Below, one piece after another: positions 17,756 to 27,091 of a stretch of DNA of 35,841 nucleotides. The stretch comes from Acidimicrobiaceae bacterium. Its GTDB lineage: Bacteria; Actinomycetota; Acidimicrobiia; Acidimicrobiales; RAAP-2. The notes below the pieces were generated by a model that made no database searches, had not been told where the DNA came from, and saw nothing but the letters and a program-made list of their open reading frames with translations. The stretch spans positions 1 to 35,841 of the forward strand of contig JABEUS010000116.1 of NCBI GenBank assembly GCA_013044285.1, in the 5' to 3' direction. Made by a program: the position numbers and the translations under genes. The stretch's first letter is position 1. Every line of letters starts with the position of its first letter.

Positions 17756-17786
17756 CGCTCCGTTCGGGTTCAGCCCGAACGGAGCG
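17756..17786 (+). promoter_or_regulatory. Perfect hairpin in the rplC leader
   Basis: CGCTCCGTTCGGG (17756-17768) pairs perfectly with CCCGAACGGAGCG (17774-17786) around loop TTCAG. It lies in the untranslated leader of the S10/spc unit, about 54 bases before the rplC start. A leader-binding r-protein such as L4 regulates the equivalent operon in E. coli; a similar role here is inference. Confidence 0.6.
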
Positions 17787-17839
17787 TCTGTGTGTCGGGA
17801 GTTCGACGCACAGAACACAGTGGAAGAAGAGAGGCACAC

Positions 17840-18499
17840 GTGGCGACCAAAGCGATCGTCGGCGAGAAGGTGGGCATGACCCAGGTGTGGGACGAGCAGA
17901 ACCGGGCTATCCCGGTGACCGTCGTGCGCGTCAGCCCGGCTCGCGTCGTGCAGGTGAAGACCCCCGAGAAGGAGGGCTACAGCGCCGTCCAGGTGACGTG
18001 GGGAGTACGCCGCACCTCGACGCTGACCAGGCCCGAATTGGGGCACTTTGACAAGGCCGGCGTCCAGCCCGGTAAGCAGTTGGTGGAGTTGCGCCTCGAC
18101 GACGTGTCGGCCTACTCGGTCGGCCAGGAGATTTCTCCGGACGTCTTCGAGAAGGGCGAGATGATCGACGCCACCGCGGTCTCGAAGGGAAAGGGCTTCG
18201 CTGGTGGTATGAAGCGCCACAACTTCAAGGGCCAGGGTGGGGCGCACGGTAACCACAAGCACCACCGCGCCCCGGGTTCTATCGGCGCGTGTTCGACGCC
18301 GGGACGTGTCTTTAAGGGCACTCGCATGGCGGGCCGGATGGGTGGCGGACAGGTCACGACCACGAACCTCGAGGTGATTTCGGTCGATGTCGAGCGCAAC
18401 CTGGTTCTGGTGAAGGGCGCCGTTCCCGGGCCCCGAGGTGGCGTCGTCGTACTGCGCACCTCGGTGAAGAATCCGATGAAGAAGGGAGGCGTTCGATGA
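17840..18499 (+). CDS. rplC: 50S ribosomal protein L3
   Basis: This encodes 219 residues. L3 initiates 50S assembly, and a loop reaches the peptidyl transferase centre. The start is GTG at 17840 (VATKAIVGEKVGMTQVW) behind GAGAGG. Family motifs include GKGFAGGMKRHNFKGQGGAH and the glycine-rich GRMGGGQVTT. The open frame upstream covers rpsJ and the leader in another frame and is not coding. It overlaps rplD by four bases (ATGA). Confidence 0.97.
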   Translation: MATKAIVGEKVGMTQVWDEQNRAIPVTVVRVSPARVVQVKTPEKEGYSAVQVTWGVRRTSTLTRPELGHFDKAGVQPGKQLVELRLDDVSAYSVGQEISPDVFEKGEMIDATAVSKGKGFAGGMKRHNFKGQGGAHGNHKHHRAPGSIGACSTPGRVFKGTRMAGRMGGGQVTTTNLEVISVDVERNLVLVKGAVPGPRGGVVVLRTSVKNPMKKGGVR

Positions 18500-19176
18500 G
18501 TGACGTCTTTACGCTGCGCGGGCCGGTCAAGAAGGACCGCCCGGCGCCGGCTCGTCGTTCGGTCGCCCGCCGCTCCTTGAGCGGTGCGCAACTCGCCACC
18601 GTCGACCTCGAGCCCTCGATCTTCGGCGTGGAGCCGAACGTGGCCGTGATGCACCAAGTGGTGAAGGCTCAGTTGGCTGCTCGCCGAGCGGGCACCCAGT
18701 CCACTAAGACCCGTAAGGAAGTTCGCGGTGGAGGAAAGAAGCCCTTCAGCCAGAAGGGTACTGGTGGAGCCCGTCAGGGAACCATCCGGGCCCCCCACTA
18801 CCCGGGCGGTGGTATTGCCCTCGGGCCCAAGCCGCGCAGCTACGAACAGCGGACTCCGAAGAAGATGATTCGTCTGGCCCTCAACTCGGCTCTGTCGGAC
18901 CGGGCCGCGGAGGATCGCGTGGCCCTGGTGGACAGCTTCTCTGAGTGGACCGGTGCGAAGACCCAGCAGGCCGCGAAGGCCCTCCAGGCGCTCGGACTCA
19001 CCGGAAAGGTCCTGATCGTCTTGACCCGTGAGGACACCGTTGCCCGCTTGGCGTTCCGCAACATCCCCCAGGTGGTCACCCTGGATGCCGGTGAACTCAA
19101 CACCTACGACGTCTTGAACTCTGACTGGGTGCTCTTCACCGACGCCAGTCTGCCCAGTGCGAAGGAGAGCAACTGA
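18496..19176 (+). CDS. rplD: 50S ribosomal protein L4
   Basis: This encodes 226 residues. L4 lines the peptide exit tunnel, where its loop contributes to the macrolide-side constriction. The loop [21 protein letters not shown] (split by position at about 76-96) is conserved. In enterobacteria L4 also represses the S10 operon through its leader, which is notable given the hairpin before rplC. It starts within the rplC stop and ends in a TGATG overlap with rplW. Confidence 0.98.
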   Translation: MSDVFTLRGPVKKDRPAPARRSVARRSLSGAQLATVDLEPSIFGVEPNVAVMHQVVKAQLAARRAGTQSTKTRKEVRGGGKKPFSQKGTGGARQGTIRAPHYPGGGIALGPKPRSYEQRTPKKMIRLALNSALSDRAAEDRVALVDSFSEWTGAKTQQAAKALQALGLTGKVLIVLTREDTVARLAFRNIPQVVTLDAGELNTYDVLNSDWVLFTDASLPSAKESN

Positions 19177-19466
19177 TGCGTGACGCGATGAGCGTGCTAA
19201 TTCGCCCGGTGGTGTCGGAGAAGTCCACCCGCCTCATGGAAGAGCGTACCTACACCTTCGTGGTCGACCCGCGAGCCACCAAGATCGACGTGCGTAACGC
19301 CGTCGAGCAGGCTTTCAACGTGAAGGTCCAGAAGGTCAACACCTTGAACCGCCCCGGCAAGGCCACCCGCAATCGCCGGACCGGCGTGGTGGGGACTCGC
19401 CCGTCGACCAAGCGCGCCATTGTGACGCTGCGCGAGGGCGACTCGATCAACCTCTTCGAGAGCTAA
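19176..19466 (+). CDS. rplW: 50S ribosomal protein L23
   Basis: This encodes 96 residues. L23 sits at the tunnel exit and docks trigger factor and signal recognition particle. The core [22 protein letters not shown] is standard. The first ATG (19176, overlapping the rplD stop as TGATG) is seven bases from AAGGAGAG. An ATG four codons later (19188) is possible but is worse placed. Confidence 0.97.
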   Translation: MRDAMSVLIRPVVSEKSTRLMEERTYTFVVDPRATKIDVRNAVEQAFNVKVQKVNTLNRPGKATRNRRTGVVGTRPSTKRAIVTLREGDSINLFES

Positions 19467-19474
19467 GGAAGACC

Positions 19475-20308
19475 ATGGCCCTTCGACACCGTAAGCCAAC
19501 GAGCCCGGGACGCCGTTTTCAGAGCGTTTCGGACTTCGCTGAGATCACCCGGACGACTCCGGAGAAGTCGCTGCTCGATCCCAAGCCCAAGACCGGAGGA
19601 CGCAACTCCTACGGTCGTAAGACCTCGCGTCACCGTGGTGGTGGTCACAAGCAGCAGTACCGCATCATCGACTTCAAGCGCAATAAGGACGGAGTTCCCG
19701 GCAAGATTGCGTCGATCGAATACGACCCCAACCGCAGCTGTCGCATCGCCCTCGTGCACTACGCCGACGGTGAGAAGCGCTACATCCTTGCCCCCCAGGG
19801 CCTAAAGGTGGGCGACGTCGTGGAGTCGGGCCCCAAGGCCGACATTCGTAACGGCAACGCGTTGCCCATGCGCTACATCCCGACCGGTTCGACCGTCCAC
19901 AACGTGGAGGTTCGTCCCGGCGGTGGGGGCAAGATGGGCCGCAGTGCCGGGATGAGTGTTCAGTTGGTGGCGAAGGACGGCGACTACGCCGTCTTGCGTC
20001 TGCCGTCGACGGAAATGCGACGAGTGCCGATTGACTGCCGTGCGACGCTCGGCGAAGTCGGTAACTCGGAGCACGAGCTCATCAAGATCGGTAAGGCGGG
20101 TCGTAACCGCTGGAAGGGAATCCGTCCCCAGACTCGCGGTGTCGCTATGAACCCGGTCGACCACCCCCTCGGTGGTGGTGAAGGTAAGACGTCGGGTGGT
20201 CGTCACCCGGTGTCGCCGTGGGGTCAGCCCGAAGGTCGCACCCGACTGCCCAAGCCGTCGGACTCTCTCATCATTCGTCGTCGCCGCGGACGCGGTTCGC
20301 GGAGGTAG
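19475..20308 (+). CDS. rplB: 50S ribosomal protein L2
   Basis: This encodes 277 residues, the usual length. L2 supports the peptidyl transferase centre and subunit joining. The signature [17 protein letters not shown] includes the functionally important histidine. The basic end [10 protein letters not shown] is typical. The Shine-Dalgarno AAGGAAG lies at 19466-19472. It follows rplW by eight bases and precedes rpsS by seven. Confidence 0.98.
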   Translation: MALRHRKPTSPGRRFQSVSDFAEITRTTPEKSLLDPKPKTGGRNSYGRKTSRHRGGGHKQQYRIIDFKRNKDGVPGKIASIEYDPNRSCRIALVHYADGEKRYILAPQGLKVGDVVESGPKADIRNGNALPMRYIPTGSTVHNVEVRPGGGGKMGRSAGMSVQLVAKDGDYAVLRLPSTEMRRVPIDCRATLGEVGNSEHELIKIGKAGRNRWKGIRPQTRGVAMNPVDHPLGGGEGKTSGGRHPVSPWGQPEGRTRLPKPSDSLIIRRRRGRGSRR

Positions 20309-20315
20309 GTAAACA

Positions 20316-20594
20316 ATGTCACGTAGCCTGAAAAAGGGGCCCTTCATCGACGCCCACCTGCTCAAGAAGGTGGACGCGCTGAACGAGGCCAACGAAAAGA
20401 AGGTCGTCAAGACCTGGAGTCGTCGCTCGACGATTATCCCCGACATGGTCGGACACACCTTCGCTGTTCACGACGGACGTCGTCACGTTCCGGTCTTCGT
20501 CTCGGAGTCCATGGTGGGACACAAGTTGGGTGAGTTCGCTCCGACGAGAACCTTTAAGTTCCACGCAGGCCAGGAAAAGACGGGACGGCGCTAA
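20316..20594 (+). CDS. rpsS: 30S ribosomal protein S19
   Basis: This encodes 92 residues of a 30S head protein that forms intersubunit bridges and pairs with S13. [19 protein letters not shown], then [16 protein letters not shown] and [14 protein letters not shown], are canonical. The stop overlaps the rplV start (TAATG). Confidence 0.98.
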   Translation: MSRSLKKGPFIDAHLLKKVDALNEANEKKVVKTWSRRSTIIPDMVGHTFAVHDGRRHVPVFVSESMVGHKLGEFAPTRTFKFHAGQEKTGRR

Positions 20595-21229
20595 TGAGTG
20601 GAGCGAAGACGAACGAGCGTCCGGGGACCCGGGCGGTCCTGCGGGGCTACCACATGTCGGCCAGCAAGGCTCGCGTGGTGCTGGACCTCATTCGAGGTCG
20701 CGACGTGCAGACGGCCGCCGAAATCCTTCAGGGTACGACTCGCGAAGCGGCGGACGTGGTGCTCAAGGTTTTGGTGTCGGCTGTGGCCAACGCGGTGAAT
20801 AACGACGGCTTGAACGCCGAGGACCTCTACGTCGCCGCGGCTTTCGCCGACGAGGGCGTGACGATGAAGCGTTTTAAGCCTCGCGCGCGTGGTCGAGCGG
20901 GCAAGATTCGCAAGCGCGCCTGTCACATCACGGTGATCGTGGCCCGGTTGGACGACGACCGCCTGGAAGTCGTCCGGGCCTCCCGGAGTGCTCAGGTTGG
21001 TGCGTCGCGTGCTCGCCGAGTTGCGTCGTCGCGTCGGGGACGCAGTGACGCCGCCGCGAGTGACGAGATGGTTGAGGAGACGGCGGTGCTCGAAGAGAAC
21101 GTCGTCTCCGAGAGTCCGGTCGAGGTCGGCGCTGACGTCACGGAGTTGACCACCGCGGACGAGATGGTGGTCGACGAGACGGCGACGTCCAGCGACGAGA
21201 CGGACGAGACCCCTGAGGAGACGAAGTAA
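20594..21229 (+). CDS. rplV: 50S ribosomal protein L22 with acidic tail
   Basis: This encodes 211 residues, against about 110-120 in E. coli. The core (1-124) contains the rRNA-binding surface and the beta hairpin tip [18 protein letters not shown] (91-108) that reaches into the exit tunnel. Residues about 125-211 are a low-complexity tail, first basic ([14 protein letters not shown]) then strongly acidic (ending [11 protein letters not shown]). Tails of this kind are known on actinobacterial L22. It shares TAATG junctions on both sides. Confidence 0.97.
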   Translation: MSGAKTNERPGTRAVLRGYHMSASKARVVLDLIRGRDVQTAAEILQGTTREAADVVLKVLVSAVANAVNNDGLNAEDLYVAAAFADEGVTMKRFKPRARGRAGKIRKRACHITVIVARLDDDRLEVVRASRSAQVGASRARRVASSRRGRSDAAASDEMVEETAVLEENVVSESPVEVGADVTELTTADEMVVDETATSSDETDETPEETK

Positions 21230-22158
21230 TGGGCCAGAAAGTTAATCCTTACGGTTTCCGTCTGGGTATCACCACGGATTGGAAGTCTCGTTGGTTCAAG
21301 GAGCGCGGCTACAAGGACCTCGTCATTGAGGACTGGAAGATTCGCGACTACCTGACCAAGCAGCTCGAGAGCGCGGCGGTGAGCCGAATTGAGATTGAGC
21401 GTAACGCGGACCGCGTGCGCGTCGACATTCACACCGCTCGCCCCGGAATCGTCATCGGGCGTCGCGGCGCCGAGGCGGAGCGCTTGAAGAAGGAGCTCGA
21501 GAAGATCACCGGGCAAAAGAACAAGATTTCCCTCAACATCCAAGAGATCAAGCAGCCCGAACTCGACGCAGCACTCATCGCTCAAGGAATCTGCGATCAG
21601 TTGGTACGCCGAGTGGCCTTTCGTCGCGCGATGAAGCGCGGTATTCAGACGGTGCAGAAGGCCGGAGCGCTCGGTGTTCGCATCCAGGCGTCGGGACGTC
21701 TGGGTGGAGCCGAAATGAGTCGTCGGGAGTCCTACCGCGAAGGCCGAGTGCCGCTGCACACGCTGCGCGCGGATATCGACTACGGGTTCCGCGAGGCCCG
21801 TACGTCGACTGGTCGCATCGGGGTCAAGGTGTGGATCTACAAGGGTGACATTCTGCCCTACCAGTTGTCGAACGACGAAGAGATCACCCGTAAGGCCGCC
21901 CTGGCCGCGGGTGATGCCGTCACCAACTCCCCCAGCGCCCCGAAGGGTGTGGTGCGCGCCGGTGGAGGTCGTCGCCGCGTGGAGAACGCCGACGGCGAAG
22001 GTGCCGCTGAGTCCTCGGTCGCAGTTGAGGTGGAAGATCGTGAGTTGTTGGCCGTCACCGATGACGTCGAGCGCGTGCTCGCGGTCGAAGAGGACATCGA
22101 GCGCCGTACCATCAGCGACCACAACGACACCCCGCACTTCCGAAAGGACGTGGAGTAA
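21229..22158 (+). CDS. rpsC: 30S ribosomal protein S3 with C-terminal extension
   Basis: This encodes 309 residues, against about 220-280 usually. S3 forms the mRNA entry channel and helicase with S4 and S5. The KH domain GXXG loop is G77-R-R-G80 (IVIGRRGAE). The C-terminal core [15 protein letters not shown] and [12 protein letters not shown] is intact to about 206. A charged tail of about 100 residues follows, with an acidic stretch ([19 protein letters not shown]). The tail's function is unknown. Confidence 0.97.
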   Translation: MGQKVNPYGFRLGITTDWKSRWFKERGYKDLVIEDWKIRDYLTKQLESAAVSRIEIERNADRVRVDIHTARPGIVIGRRGAEAERLKKELEKITGQKNKISLNIQEIKQPELDAALIAQGICDQLVRRVAFRRAMKRGIQTVQKAGALGVRIQASGRLGGAEMSRRESYREGRVPLHTLRADIDYGFREARTSTGRIGVKVWIYKGDILPYQLSNDEEITRKAALAAGDAVTNSPSAPKGVVRAGGGRRRVENADGEGAAESSVAVEVEDRELLAVTDDVERVLAVEEDIERRTISDHNDTPHFRKDVE

Positions 22159-22160
22159 CT

Positions 22161-22598
22161 ATGTTGATGCCCCGTAAGGTCAAGTACCGTAAGCAGCAGC
22201 GCGGGCGTATGGCCGGCGTCGCCAAGGGCGGCGTGGACATTGCCTTCGGCGACTTCGGTATTCAGGCCCTCGAGGCCGGTTGGATTACCGCCCGTCAGAT
22301 CGAGGCCGCTCGTATCGCGATGACCCGTCACGTACGTCGTGGTGGAAAGGTCTGGATTCGGGTCTTCCCGGATAAGCCGGTCACCGCTAAGCCCGCCGAA
22401 ACCCGTATGGGTTCGGGTAAGGGTAACCCGGAGTTCTGGGTGGCCGTGGTGAAGCCCGGTCGAATCATGTTCGAGTTGGGTGGCGTGAGTGAAGAACTTG
22501 CGCGCGAGGCGATGGATCGTGCGATTCAGAAGTTGCCGATTAAGGCGAAGTTCGTCGTGCGTCCCGGTACCCACGGTACGTCGGAGGTGACGATCTAA
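22161..22598 (+). CDS. rplP: 50S ribosomal protein L16
   Basis: This encodes 145 residues. L16 supports the A-site side of the 50S and is needed for late assembly. The start is ATG at 22161 ([17 protein letters not shown]), which matches the family N-terminus. The conserved [21 protein letters not shown] contains the arginine that is hydroxylated in E. coli. The end overlaps rpmC as TAATG. Confidence 0.98.
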   Translation: MLMPRKVKYRKQQRGRMAGVAKGGVDIAFGDFGIQALEAGWITARQIEAARIAMTRHVRRGGKVWIRVFPDKPVTAKPAETRMGSGKGNPEFWVAVVKPGRIMFELGGVSEELAREAMDRAIQKLPIKAKFVVRPGTHGTSEVTI

Positions 22599-22834
22599 TG
22601 GCTAAGCACGCGGAACGAGTGTCGGAACTGCGAGAGTTGCCGGACCACGAATTGCTCGAGCGTCTCGGTGAGTCGCGTCGGGAGTTGTTTAACCTGCGCT
22701 TCCAGTTGGCCACCGGTCAGTTGGAGAACAGCGCGCGTCTCGGCCAGGTGCGTCGAGAGATTGCGCGGTTGTCCACTCTCGTGCGTGAGCGCGAGATTTC
22801 GGCGGCCGAGGTTCTAGTAGGAGAAGGTGAGTAG
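22598..22834 (+). CDS. rpmC: 50S ribosomal protein L29
   Basis: This encodes 78 residues forming a helical hairpin near the tunnel exit beside L23. The core [40 protein letters not shown] is recognisable from [10 protein letters not shown] to TLVREREI. It overlaps rplP by one base and is two bases from rpsQ. Confidence 0.96.
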   Translation: MAKHAERVSELRELPDHELLERLGESRRELFNLRFQLATGQLENSARLGQVRREIARLSTLVREREISAAEVLVGEGE

Positions 22835-22836
22835 TC

Positions 22837-23115
22837 ATGAGTGACGCGATCAACGAGGTCGAGCGTCCGAACCCGCGCAAAGTGCGCGAGGGCATTGTCG
22901 TCTCGGACAAGATGGACCAGACCCTCGTCGTAGCCGTGAATGAGCGCGTGAGTCACGCCCGTTACGGCAAGACCGTTCAGCGCACGAAGAAGCTCTACGT
23001 GCACGACGCTGGCAACGAGGCCAAGGTGGGTGACCGCGTTCGGGTCCAAGAGACCCGACCGCTCTCCAAGCTCAAGCGCTGGCGCTTGACCGAAGTGCTG
23101 GAGCGTGCCCGATGA
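22837..23115 (+). CDS. rpsQ: 30S ribosomal protein S17
   Basis: This encodes 92 residues of an OB-fold protein binding 16S helix 11. [42 protein letters not shown] and KRWRL are canonical in order. The N-terminal 16 residues are a short polar extension. It overlaps rplN by four bases (ATGA). Confidence 0.97.
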   Translation: MSDAINEVERPNPRKVREGIVVSDKMDQTLVVAVNERVSHARYGKTVQRTKKLYVHDAGNEAKVGDRVRVQETRPLSKLKRWRLTEVLERAR

Positions 23116-23480
23116 TTCAGCAAGAGTCTCGCCTCAAGGTGGCGGACAACTCCGGAGCCCGCGAGGTGCTGTGCATCCGTGTGCTCGGGGGATCACGCCG
23201 CCGCTACGCCTCCATTGGCGACGTCTTCATCGGAACGGTGAAGGACGCCATCCCGGGGGCCACGGTGAAGAAGGGTGACGTGGTTCGCTGCGTCGTCGTT
23301 CGCACCGCCAAGGAGAAGCGTCGTCCCGACGGCTCCTACATCAAATTCGACGACAATGCGGCCGTGATTATCAACGACCAGCTTCAGCCCCGCGGTACCC
23401 GAATCTTTGGGCCGGTGGGACGCGAGTTGCGTGACAAGAAGTTCATGCGCATCATTTCTCTGGCGCCGGAGGTGCTGTGA
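23112..23480 (+). CDS. rplN: 50S ribosomal protein L14
   Basis: This encodes 122 residues, the exact family length. L14 forms intersubunit bridges and is the target of the RsfS silencing factor. [27 protein letters not shown] and the end [14 protein letters not shown] are canonical. It ends in TGATG with rplX. Confidence 0.98.
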   Translation: MIQQESRLKVADNSGAREVLCIRVLGGSRRRYASIGDVFIGTVKDAIPGATVKKGDVVRCVVVRTAKEKRRPDGSYIKFDDNAAVIINDQLQPRGTRIFGPVGRELRDKKFMRIISLAPEVL

Positions 23481-23785
23481 TGAAGATTCACAAGGGTGAC
23501 GAAGTCCTCGTCATCGCGGGCAAGTTCCGCGGTGAGCGGGCCCGCGTCGAAGAGGCGATGCCCCGGGAGAACAAGGTGATTCTCGAGGGTTTGAACATCG
23601 CAAAGCGCCACACCAAGCAGCAGGGTGAGTTACTGCAGGCGGGAATCATCGACAAAGTGATGCCGATGCACGCCTCCAACGTGGCGCTCTGGTGCGGTGG
23701 GCACAAGGGTCCGGCGCGAGCCGGTTTCAAGGTGGCTGACGGCGCCAAGGTGCGCGTCTGCCGGAAGTGTGGAGGGACGCTGTGA
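23480..23785 (+). CDS. rplX: 50S ribosomal protein L24
   Basis: This encodes 101 residues. L24 is an assembly initiator near the tunnel exit with a KOW motif ([23 protein letters not shown]). A GTG at 23477 is also in frame, but ATG at 23480 is seven bases from GGAGG (23468-23472) and is preferred. The C-terminus [24 protein letters not shown] ends in a CxxC pair. Confidence 0.96.
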   Translation: MKIHKGDEVLVIAGKFRGERARVEEAMPRENKVILEGLNIAKRHTKQQGELLQAGIIDKVMPMHASNVALWCGGHKGPARAGFKVADGAKVRVCRKCGGTL

Positions 23786-24345
23786 CCACGACTACCCGTC
23801 CGCGGCTGAAGGTTCGTTTCGACAACGAAGTGCGTGCCGCGCTCAAGGACCAGCTCGATCTCGACAACATCATGCAGGTTCCCCGGTTGGAGAAGATCGT
23901 GGTGAACGCTGGTGTGGGGCGCGCCACTCAGCAGGCCTCTCTGCTCGACGGCGCCCAGCGCGACCTGGAGCTGATCACCGGTCAGAAGCCGATCGTGACC
24001 AGAGCTCGCAAGTCGATTTCGAGTTTCAAGTTGCGCGAGGGTCAACCCATCGGTGCCAAGGTGACTCTGCGCGGTGACCGTGCCTGGGAGTTCTTTGACC
24101 GACTGCTCTCCCTCTCGATTCCGCGAATCCGTGACTTTCGAGGGTTGTCAGCGAAGTCCTTCGACGGACACGGCAACTACACCTTCGGTGTGAACGATCA
24201 ATTGATCTTCCCCGAGATTGACTACGACAAGGTCGACAGCCCCCGTGGGTTCGACATCACGATTGTCACGACGGCCGAGACCGACGAACAGGGACGTGCG
24301 TTCCTGCGGGCCTTCGGCTTCCCCTTCAAGCAGGAGAATCGATAA
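23782..24345 (+). CDS. rplE: 50S ribosomal protein L5
   Basis: This encodes 187 residues. L5 binds 5S rRNA and contacts the P-site tRNA and S13. The start is GTG at 23782, overlapping the rplX stop (GTGA) and five bases after GGAGGG. An upstream in-frame GTG at 23767 would precede that Shine-Dalgarno. The motifs [35 protein letters not shown] and [11 protein letters not shown] are present. Confidence 0.97.
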   Translation: MTTTTRPRLKVRFDNEVRAALKDQLDLDNIMQVPRLEKIVVNAGVGRATQQASLLDGAQRDLELITGQKPIVTRARKSISSFKLREGQPIGAKVTLRGDRAWEFFDRLLSLSIPRIRDFRGLSAKSFDGHGNYTFGVNDQLIFPEIDYDKVDSPRGFDITIVTTAETDEQGRAFLRAFGFPFKQENR

Positions 24346-24347
24346 GC

Positions 24348-24533
24348 ATGGCGAAGAAGTCTCTTCGAATCAAGCAGCAGGCGACGCCGAAGTTCTCCAC
24401 GCGCGCCTACACACGCTGCGAGCGTTGTGGGCGTCCCCGTTCCGTTTACCGCAAGTTCGGCCTGTGCCGTATTTGCCTGCGCCAGATGGTCCACGCCGGT
24501 GAAGTCCCCGGTGTGACCAAGGCGAGCTGGTAG
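24348..24533 (+). CDS. rpsN: 30S ribosomal protein S14, zinc-binding type
   Basis: This encodes 61 residues of the short S14 (type Z). Zinc ligands C24-x2-C27 and C40-x2-C43 are intact. The end PGVTKASW is canonical. This form is usual in the S10/spc cluster of actinobacteria, where a longer zinc-free S14 may exist elsewhere for zinc starvation. Confidence 0.98.
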   Translation: MAKKSLRIKQQATPKFSTRAYTRCERCGRPRSVYRKFGLCRICLRQMVHAGEVPGVTKASW

Positions 24534-24543
24534 GAGGTACGCG

Positions 24544-24948
24544 ATGACAATGACTGACCCGATCGCCGACATGCTGACGCGCATTCGCAACGCGAACGCC
24601 GCCATGTTCGACAGTGTCGCGATGCCGAGCTCGAAGTTGAAGGTCTCCCTGGCCCACGTGCTGGAGAGGGAGGGCTTCATTTCGGGGTTCCGCGTGACGA
24701 AGGCGGACGGCAAGCCGGGCGACACCCTGGAAATAACCCTGAAGTACTCCGAGGACCGTAAGAAGACCATCGCTGGAATCAAGCGAGTGTCGAAGCCCGG
24801 TCTGCGTATCTACAAGAAGTCGAGCGAGATGCCCAAGGTTCTCGGCGGCGTGGGCGTGGCGGTGGTATCCACCAGTCACGGGCTCATGACCGACCGGGAG
24901 GCCCGCAAGGCGAAGCTCGGTGGCGAGGTGCTTTGCTATGTCTGGTAA
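24544..24948 (+). CDS. rpsH: 30S ribosomal protein S8
   Basis: This encodes 134 residues. S8 binds the centre of 16S rRNA and, in E. coli, represses the spc operon. The start at 24544 ([18 protein letters not shown]) is five bases from GGAGG; the ATG two codons later is the alternative. The C-terminal motif [26 protein letters not shown] is standard from VVSTSHG to the end. Confidence 0.97.
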   Translation: MTMTDPIADMLTRIRNANAAMFDSVAMPSSKLKVSLAHVLEREGFISGFRVTKADGKPGDTLEITLKYSEDRKKTIAGIKRVSKPGLRIYKKSSEMPKVLGGVGVAVVSTSHGLMTDREARKAKLGGEVLCYVW

Positions 24949-24975
24949 CTCGCGTCTCTCAACGGAGGTGTGCTG

Positions 24976-25515
24976 ATGTCTCGCATCGGTCGTAACCCGA
25001 TTACTGTCCCCGCCGGGGTCACCGTGAGTGTGGCCGGACTCGACGTGACCGTCGAGGGACCGAGCGCGTCCATGACCCGTCGTCTTCCTGAGGGCATCAC
25101 TCTCCACCAGGAGGGTGATGTGCTGACCGTGGTCCGTGCGGCCGAGACCACGTCTCTCAAGAGCCTCCACGGACTGACCCGGACCCTCGTCGCCAACATG
25201 GTGACCGGTGTCACTAACGGTTGGTCGAAGGAGTTGGAGATCATCGGCGTGGGTTACCGCGCCGCCTCCGCCGGTCCGAGTTCCATTGACTTGGCCCTCG
25301 GCTTCTCTCACCCCGTGAAGTTCAACGCCCCCGACGGCGTCACCTTCGAGGTGCCCTCACCCACTCGTATCGTGGTGAAGGGTCCCGACAAGGAGGTCGT
25401 GGGTCAGGTGGCGGCGAACATCCGCAAGATTCGCAAGCCCGAGCCCTACAAGGGCAAGGGTGTGCGCTACCTCGGCGAGCGCGTGCTGCGCAAGGCCGGA
25501 AAGGCGGCGAAGTAA
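24976..25515 (+). CDS. rplF: 50S ribosomal protein L6
   Basis: This encodes 179 residues. L6 lies near the sarcin-ricin loop. GTG at 24970 is in frame, but only ATG at 24976 has proper spacing (seven bases) from GGAGG (24964-24968). [15 protein letters not shown] and the C-terminal [18 protein letters not shown] are canonical. It overlaps rplR as TAATG. Confidence 0.97.
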   Translation: MSRIGRNPITVPAGVTVSVAGLDVTVEGPSASMTRRLPEGITLHQEGDVLTVVRAAETTSLKSLHGLTRTLVANMVTGVTNGWSKELEIIGVGYRAASAGPSSIDLALGFSHPVKFNAPDGVTFEVPSPTRIVVKGPDKEVVGQVAANIRKIRKPEPYKGKGVRYLGERVLRKAGKAAK

Positions 25516-25868
25516 TGCCTCGTACAACTCGTGAACTGCGCCAGCGTCGACACGCGCGCATTCGGCGCAAGCTCTCGGGCACGCCCGAGCGCCCCCGCGT
25601 GGCCGTGAGCCGCACGGCGAAGCACATTTCGGCCCAAATCATCGATGACCTCAACGGACGCACCCTGGCGGCCGCCTCTTCTACGGAGAAGGCGCTGGCG
25701 GTGACCGGAGGAAACATCGAGGGGGCGAAGAAGGTTGCCGAAGCGCTCGCTCAGCGTTGCGCGGAGGCCCACATCACCACGGTCGTGTTCGACCGGGGTG
25801 GTTACGACTACCACGGCCGCGTGGCGGCCTTCGCCGACGCGCTGCGCGCGGGCGGATTGGAGTTCTAA
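25515..25868 (+). CDS. rplR: 50S ribosomal protein L18
   Basis: This encodes 117 residues of a 5S rRNA-binding protein of the central protuberance. [20 protein letters not shown] at the N-terminus and [22 protein letters not shown] at the C-terminus are recognisable in part and in order. One-base overlaps with rplF and rpsE (TAATG on both sides) imply coupled translation. Confidence 0.98.
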   Translation: MPRTTRELRQRRHARIRRKLSGTPERPRVAVSRTAKHISAQIIDDLNGRTLAAASSTEKALAVTGGNIEGAKKVAEALAQRCAEAHITTVVFDRGGYDYHGRVAAFADALRAGGLEF

Positions 25869-26419
25869 TGAGTGATCTCGAGCAGTTCGAAGAGCGCACC
25901 ATCAAGGTGAATCGCGTGTCGAAGGTTGTGAAGGGTGGACGTCGGTTCTCCTTCACCGCCCTGATGGTGATCGGTGACGGCAACGGGCGAGTCGGCCTGG
26001 GCTACGGCAAGGCCAAGGAGGCCGGGCTGGCAGTTCAGAAGGGCATCGAGGAGGCTCGCAAGAACCTCTTCGAAGTACCGCTGGCTGGATCGACCATCGT
26101 CTACCCGGTTATCGGGGAGGCGGGCGCCGGACGAGTGCTGATGAAGCCGGCAGCTCCGGGTACTGGCGTCATCGCCGGTGGAGCCGCTCGCGCCATCTTG
26201 GAGATGGCCGGCGTGAAGGACATTGTCGCCAAGTCTCTAGGCTCGTCGAACGGTATCAACGTGGCTCACGCCACCATCGACGCTCTGAAGCAGATTCGTC
26301 GTCCCGAGGACATTGCGCGTCTGCGCGACCGTCCGGCCGACCAGGTCATTCCTTCGGGCACGCTGCGGGCCTACCGCGAGCGTCAGCGCGAGGCCGATCT
26401 ATTCAAGACGGAGGCGTGA
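25868..26419 (+). CDS. rpsE: 30S ribosomal protein S5
   Basis: This encodes 183 residues. S5 is part of the mRNA entry channel and affects accuracy. The double-stranded RNA-binding fold ([21 protein letters not shown]) is followed by [16 protein letters not shown] and by [19 protein letters not shown]. The spectinomycin loop residues around VVKGGRRFS look wild type. The open frame runs upstream, so the ATG in the TAATG junction is chosen. Confidence 0.97.
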   Translation: MSDLEQFEERTIKVNRVSKVVKGGRRFSFTALMVIGDGNGRVGLGYGKAKEAGLAVQKGIEEARKNLFEVPLAGSTIVYPVIGEAGAGRVLMKPAAPGTGVIAGGAARAILEMAGVKDIVAKSLGSSNGINVAHATIDALKQIRRPEDIARLRDRPADQVIPSGTLRAYRERQREADLFKTEA

Positions 26420-26420
26420 G

Positions 26421-26603
26421 ATGGCGCTCAAGGTGACCCAGATTCGTTCCTCAATCGCTACGAAGCCCAAGCACCGCGGTACGCTGCGGGCGCTCGGGCT
26501 GCGGGGGATCGGGCAGTCCAACGTTCTCCCCGACCGTCCCGAGATCCACGGGATGATCGCGCGAGTACCCCACCTAATTACTGTGGAAGAGGTGAGTGAA
26601 TGA
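26421..26603 (+). CDS. rpmD: 50S ribosomal protein L30
   Basis: This encodes 60 residues of a ferredoxin-like fold. LKVTQIRSSIATKPKHRGTLRALGLRGIGQ and the substrate-like end MIARVPHLITVEEV match the family in order. The start follows GGAGGCGTGAG one base after rpsE. It overlaps rplO by four bases. Confidence 0.97.
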   Translation: MALKVTQIRSSIATKPKHRGTLRALGLRGIGQSNVLPDRPEIHGMIARVPHLITVEEVSE

Positions 26604-27085
26604 AACTCCACGACTTAACGTCTCCCGAAGGTTCGACCCACCGACGTAAAATCGTCGGTCGTGGTATCGCGGGTAAGGGCGGTAAGACCGCCGGACGCGG
26701 TACCAAGGGACAGAAGGCTCGGCGTCAGATCCCGGCCGGCTTCGAGGGTGGGCAGTTGCCCCTCCTGCAACGCATTCCGAAGTTGAAGGGGTTCACCAAC
26801 CCCTTCCGCGTTGAGTACACCCCGGTGAACTTGGACGCTATCGCTCGACTGGGCGTAAGCGAAGTGACCCTCGACGTCTTCGTCGAGCAGGGATTGGCCC
26901 GTCGCGGCGACCTGGTGAAGGTGCTCGGTCGCGGTGAGTTGGCCGGTGCGGTGTCGGTGGCGGCCCACGGGTTCTCGCAGAGTGCCCGAGAGGCCATTGA
27001 GTCCGCGGGCGGTTCGGTGACCATTCTCGACAAGCCCTTCGCCGTGCGTCCGCCGGCGGCGGGTAACCAGCACCAGAACCGGTAG
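26600..27085 (+). CDS. rplO: 50S ribosomal protein L15
   Basis: This encodes 161 residues. L15 organises 23S rRNA through a long glycine-rich N-terminal extension (RKIVGRGIAGKGGKTAGRGTKG region, about 13-34) and a globular domain. GFEGGQLPLLQRIPKLKGF is canonical. secY starts six bases after its stop. Confidence 0.97.
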   Translation: MKLHDLTSPEGSTHRRKIVGRGIAGKGGKTAGRGTKGQKARRQIPAGFEGGQLPLLQRIPKLKGFTNPFRVEYTPVNLDAIARLGVSEVTLDVFVEQGLARRGDLVKVLGRGELAGAVSVAAHGFSQSAREAIESAGGSVTILDKPFAVRPPAAGNQHQNR

Positions 27086-27091
27086 GCCCCG

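Noticed and set aside
17697-17879. 60-codon frame in the rplC leader
   Set aside because: It runs through the perfect leader hairpin and into rplC in another frame, and has no family resemblance. A short leader peptide cannot be fully excluded.
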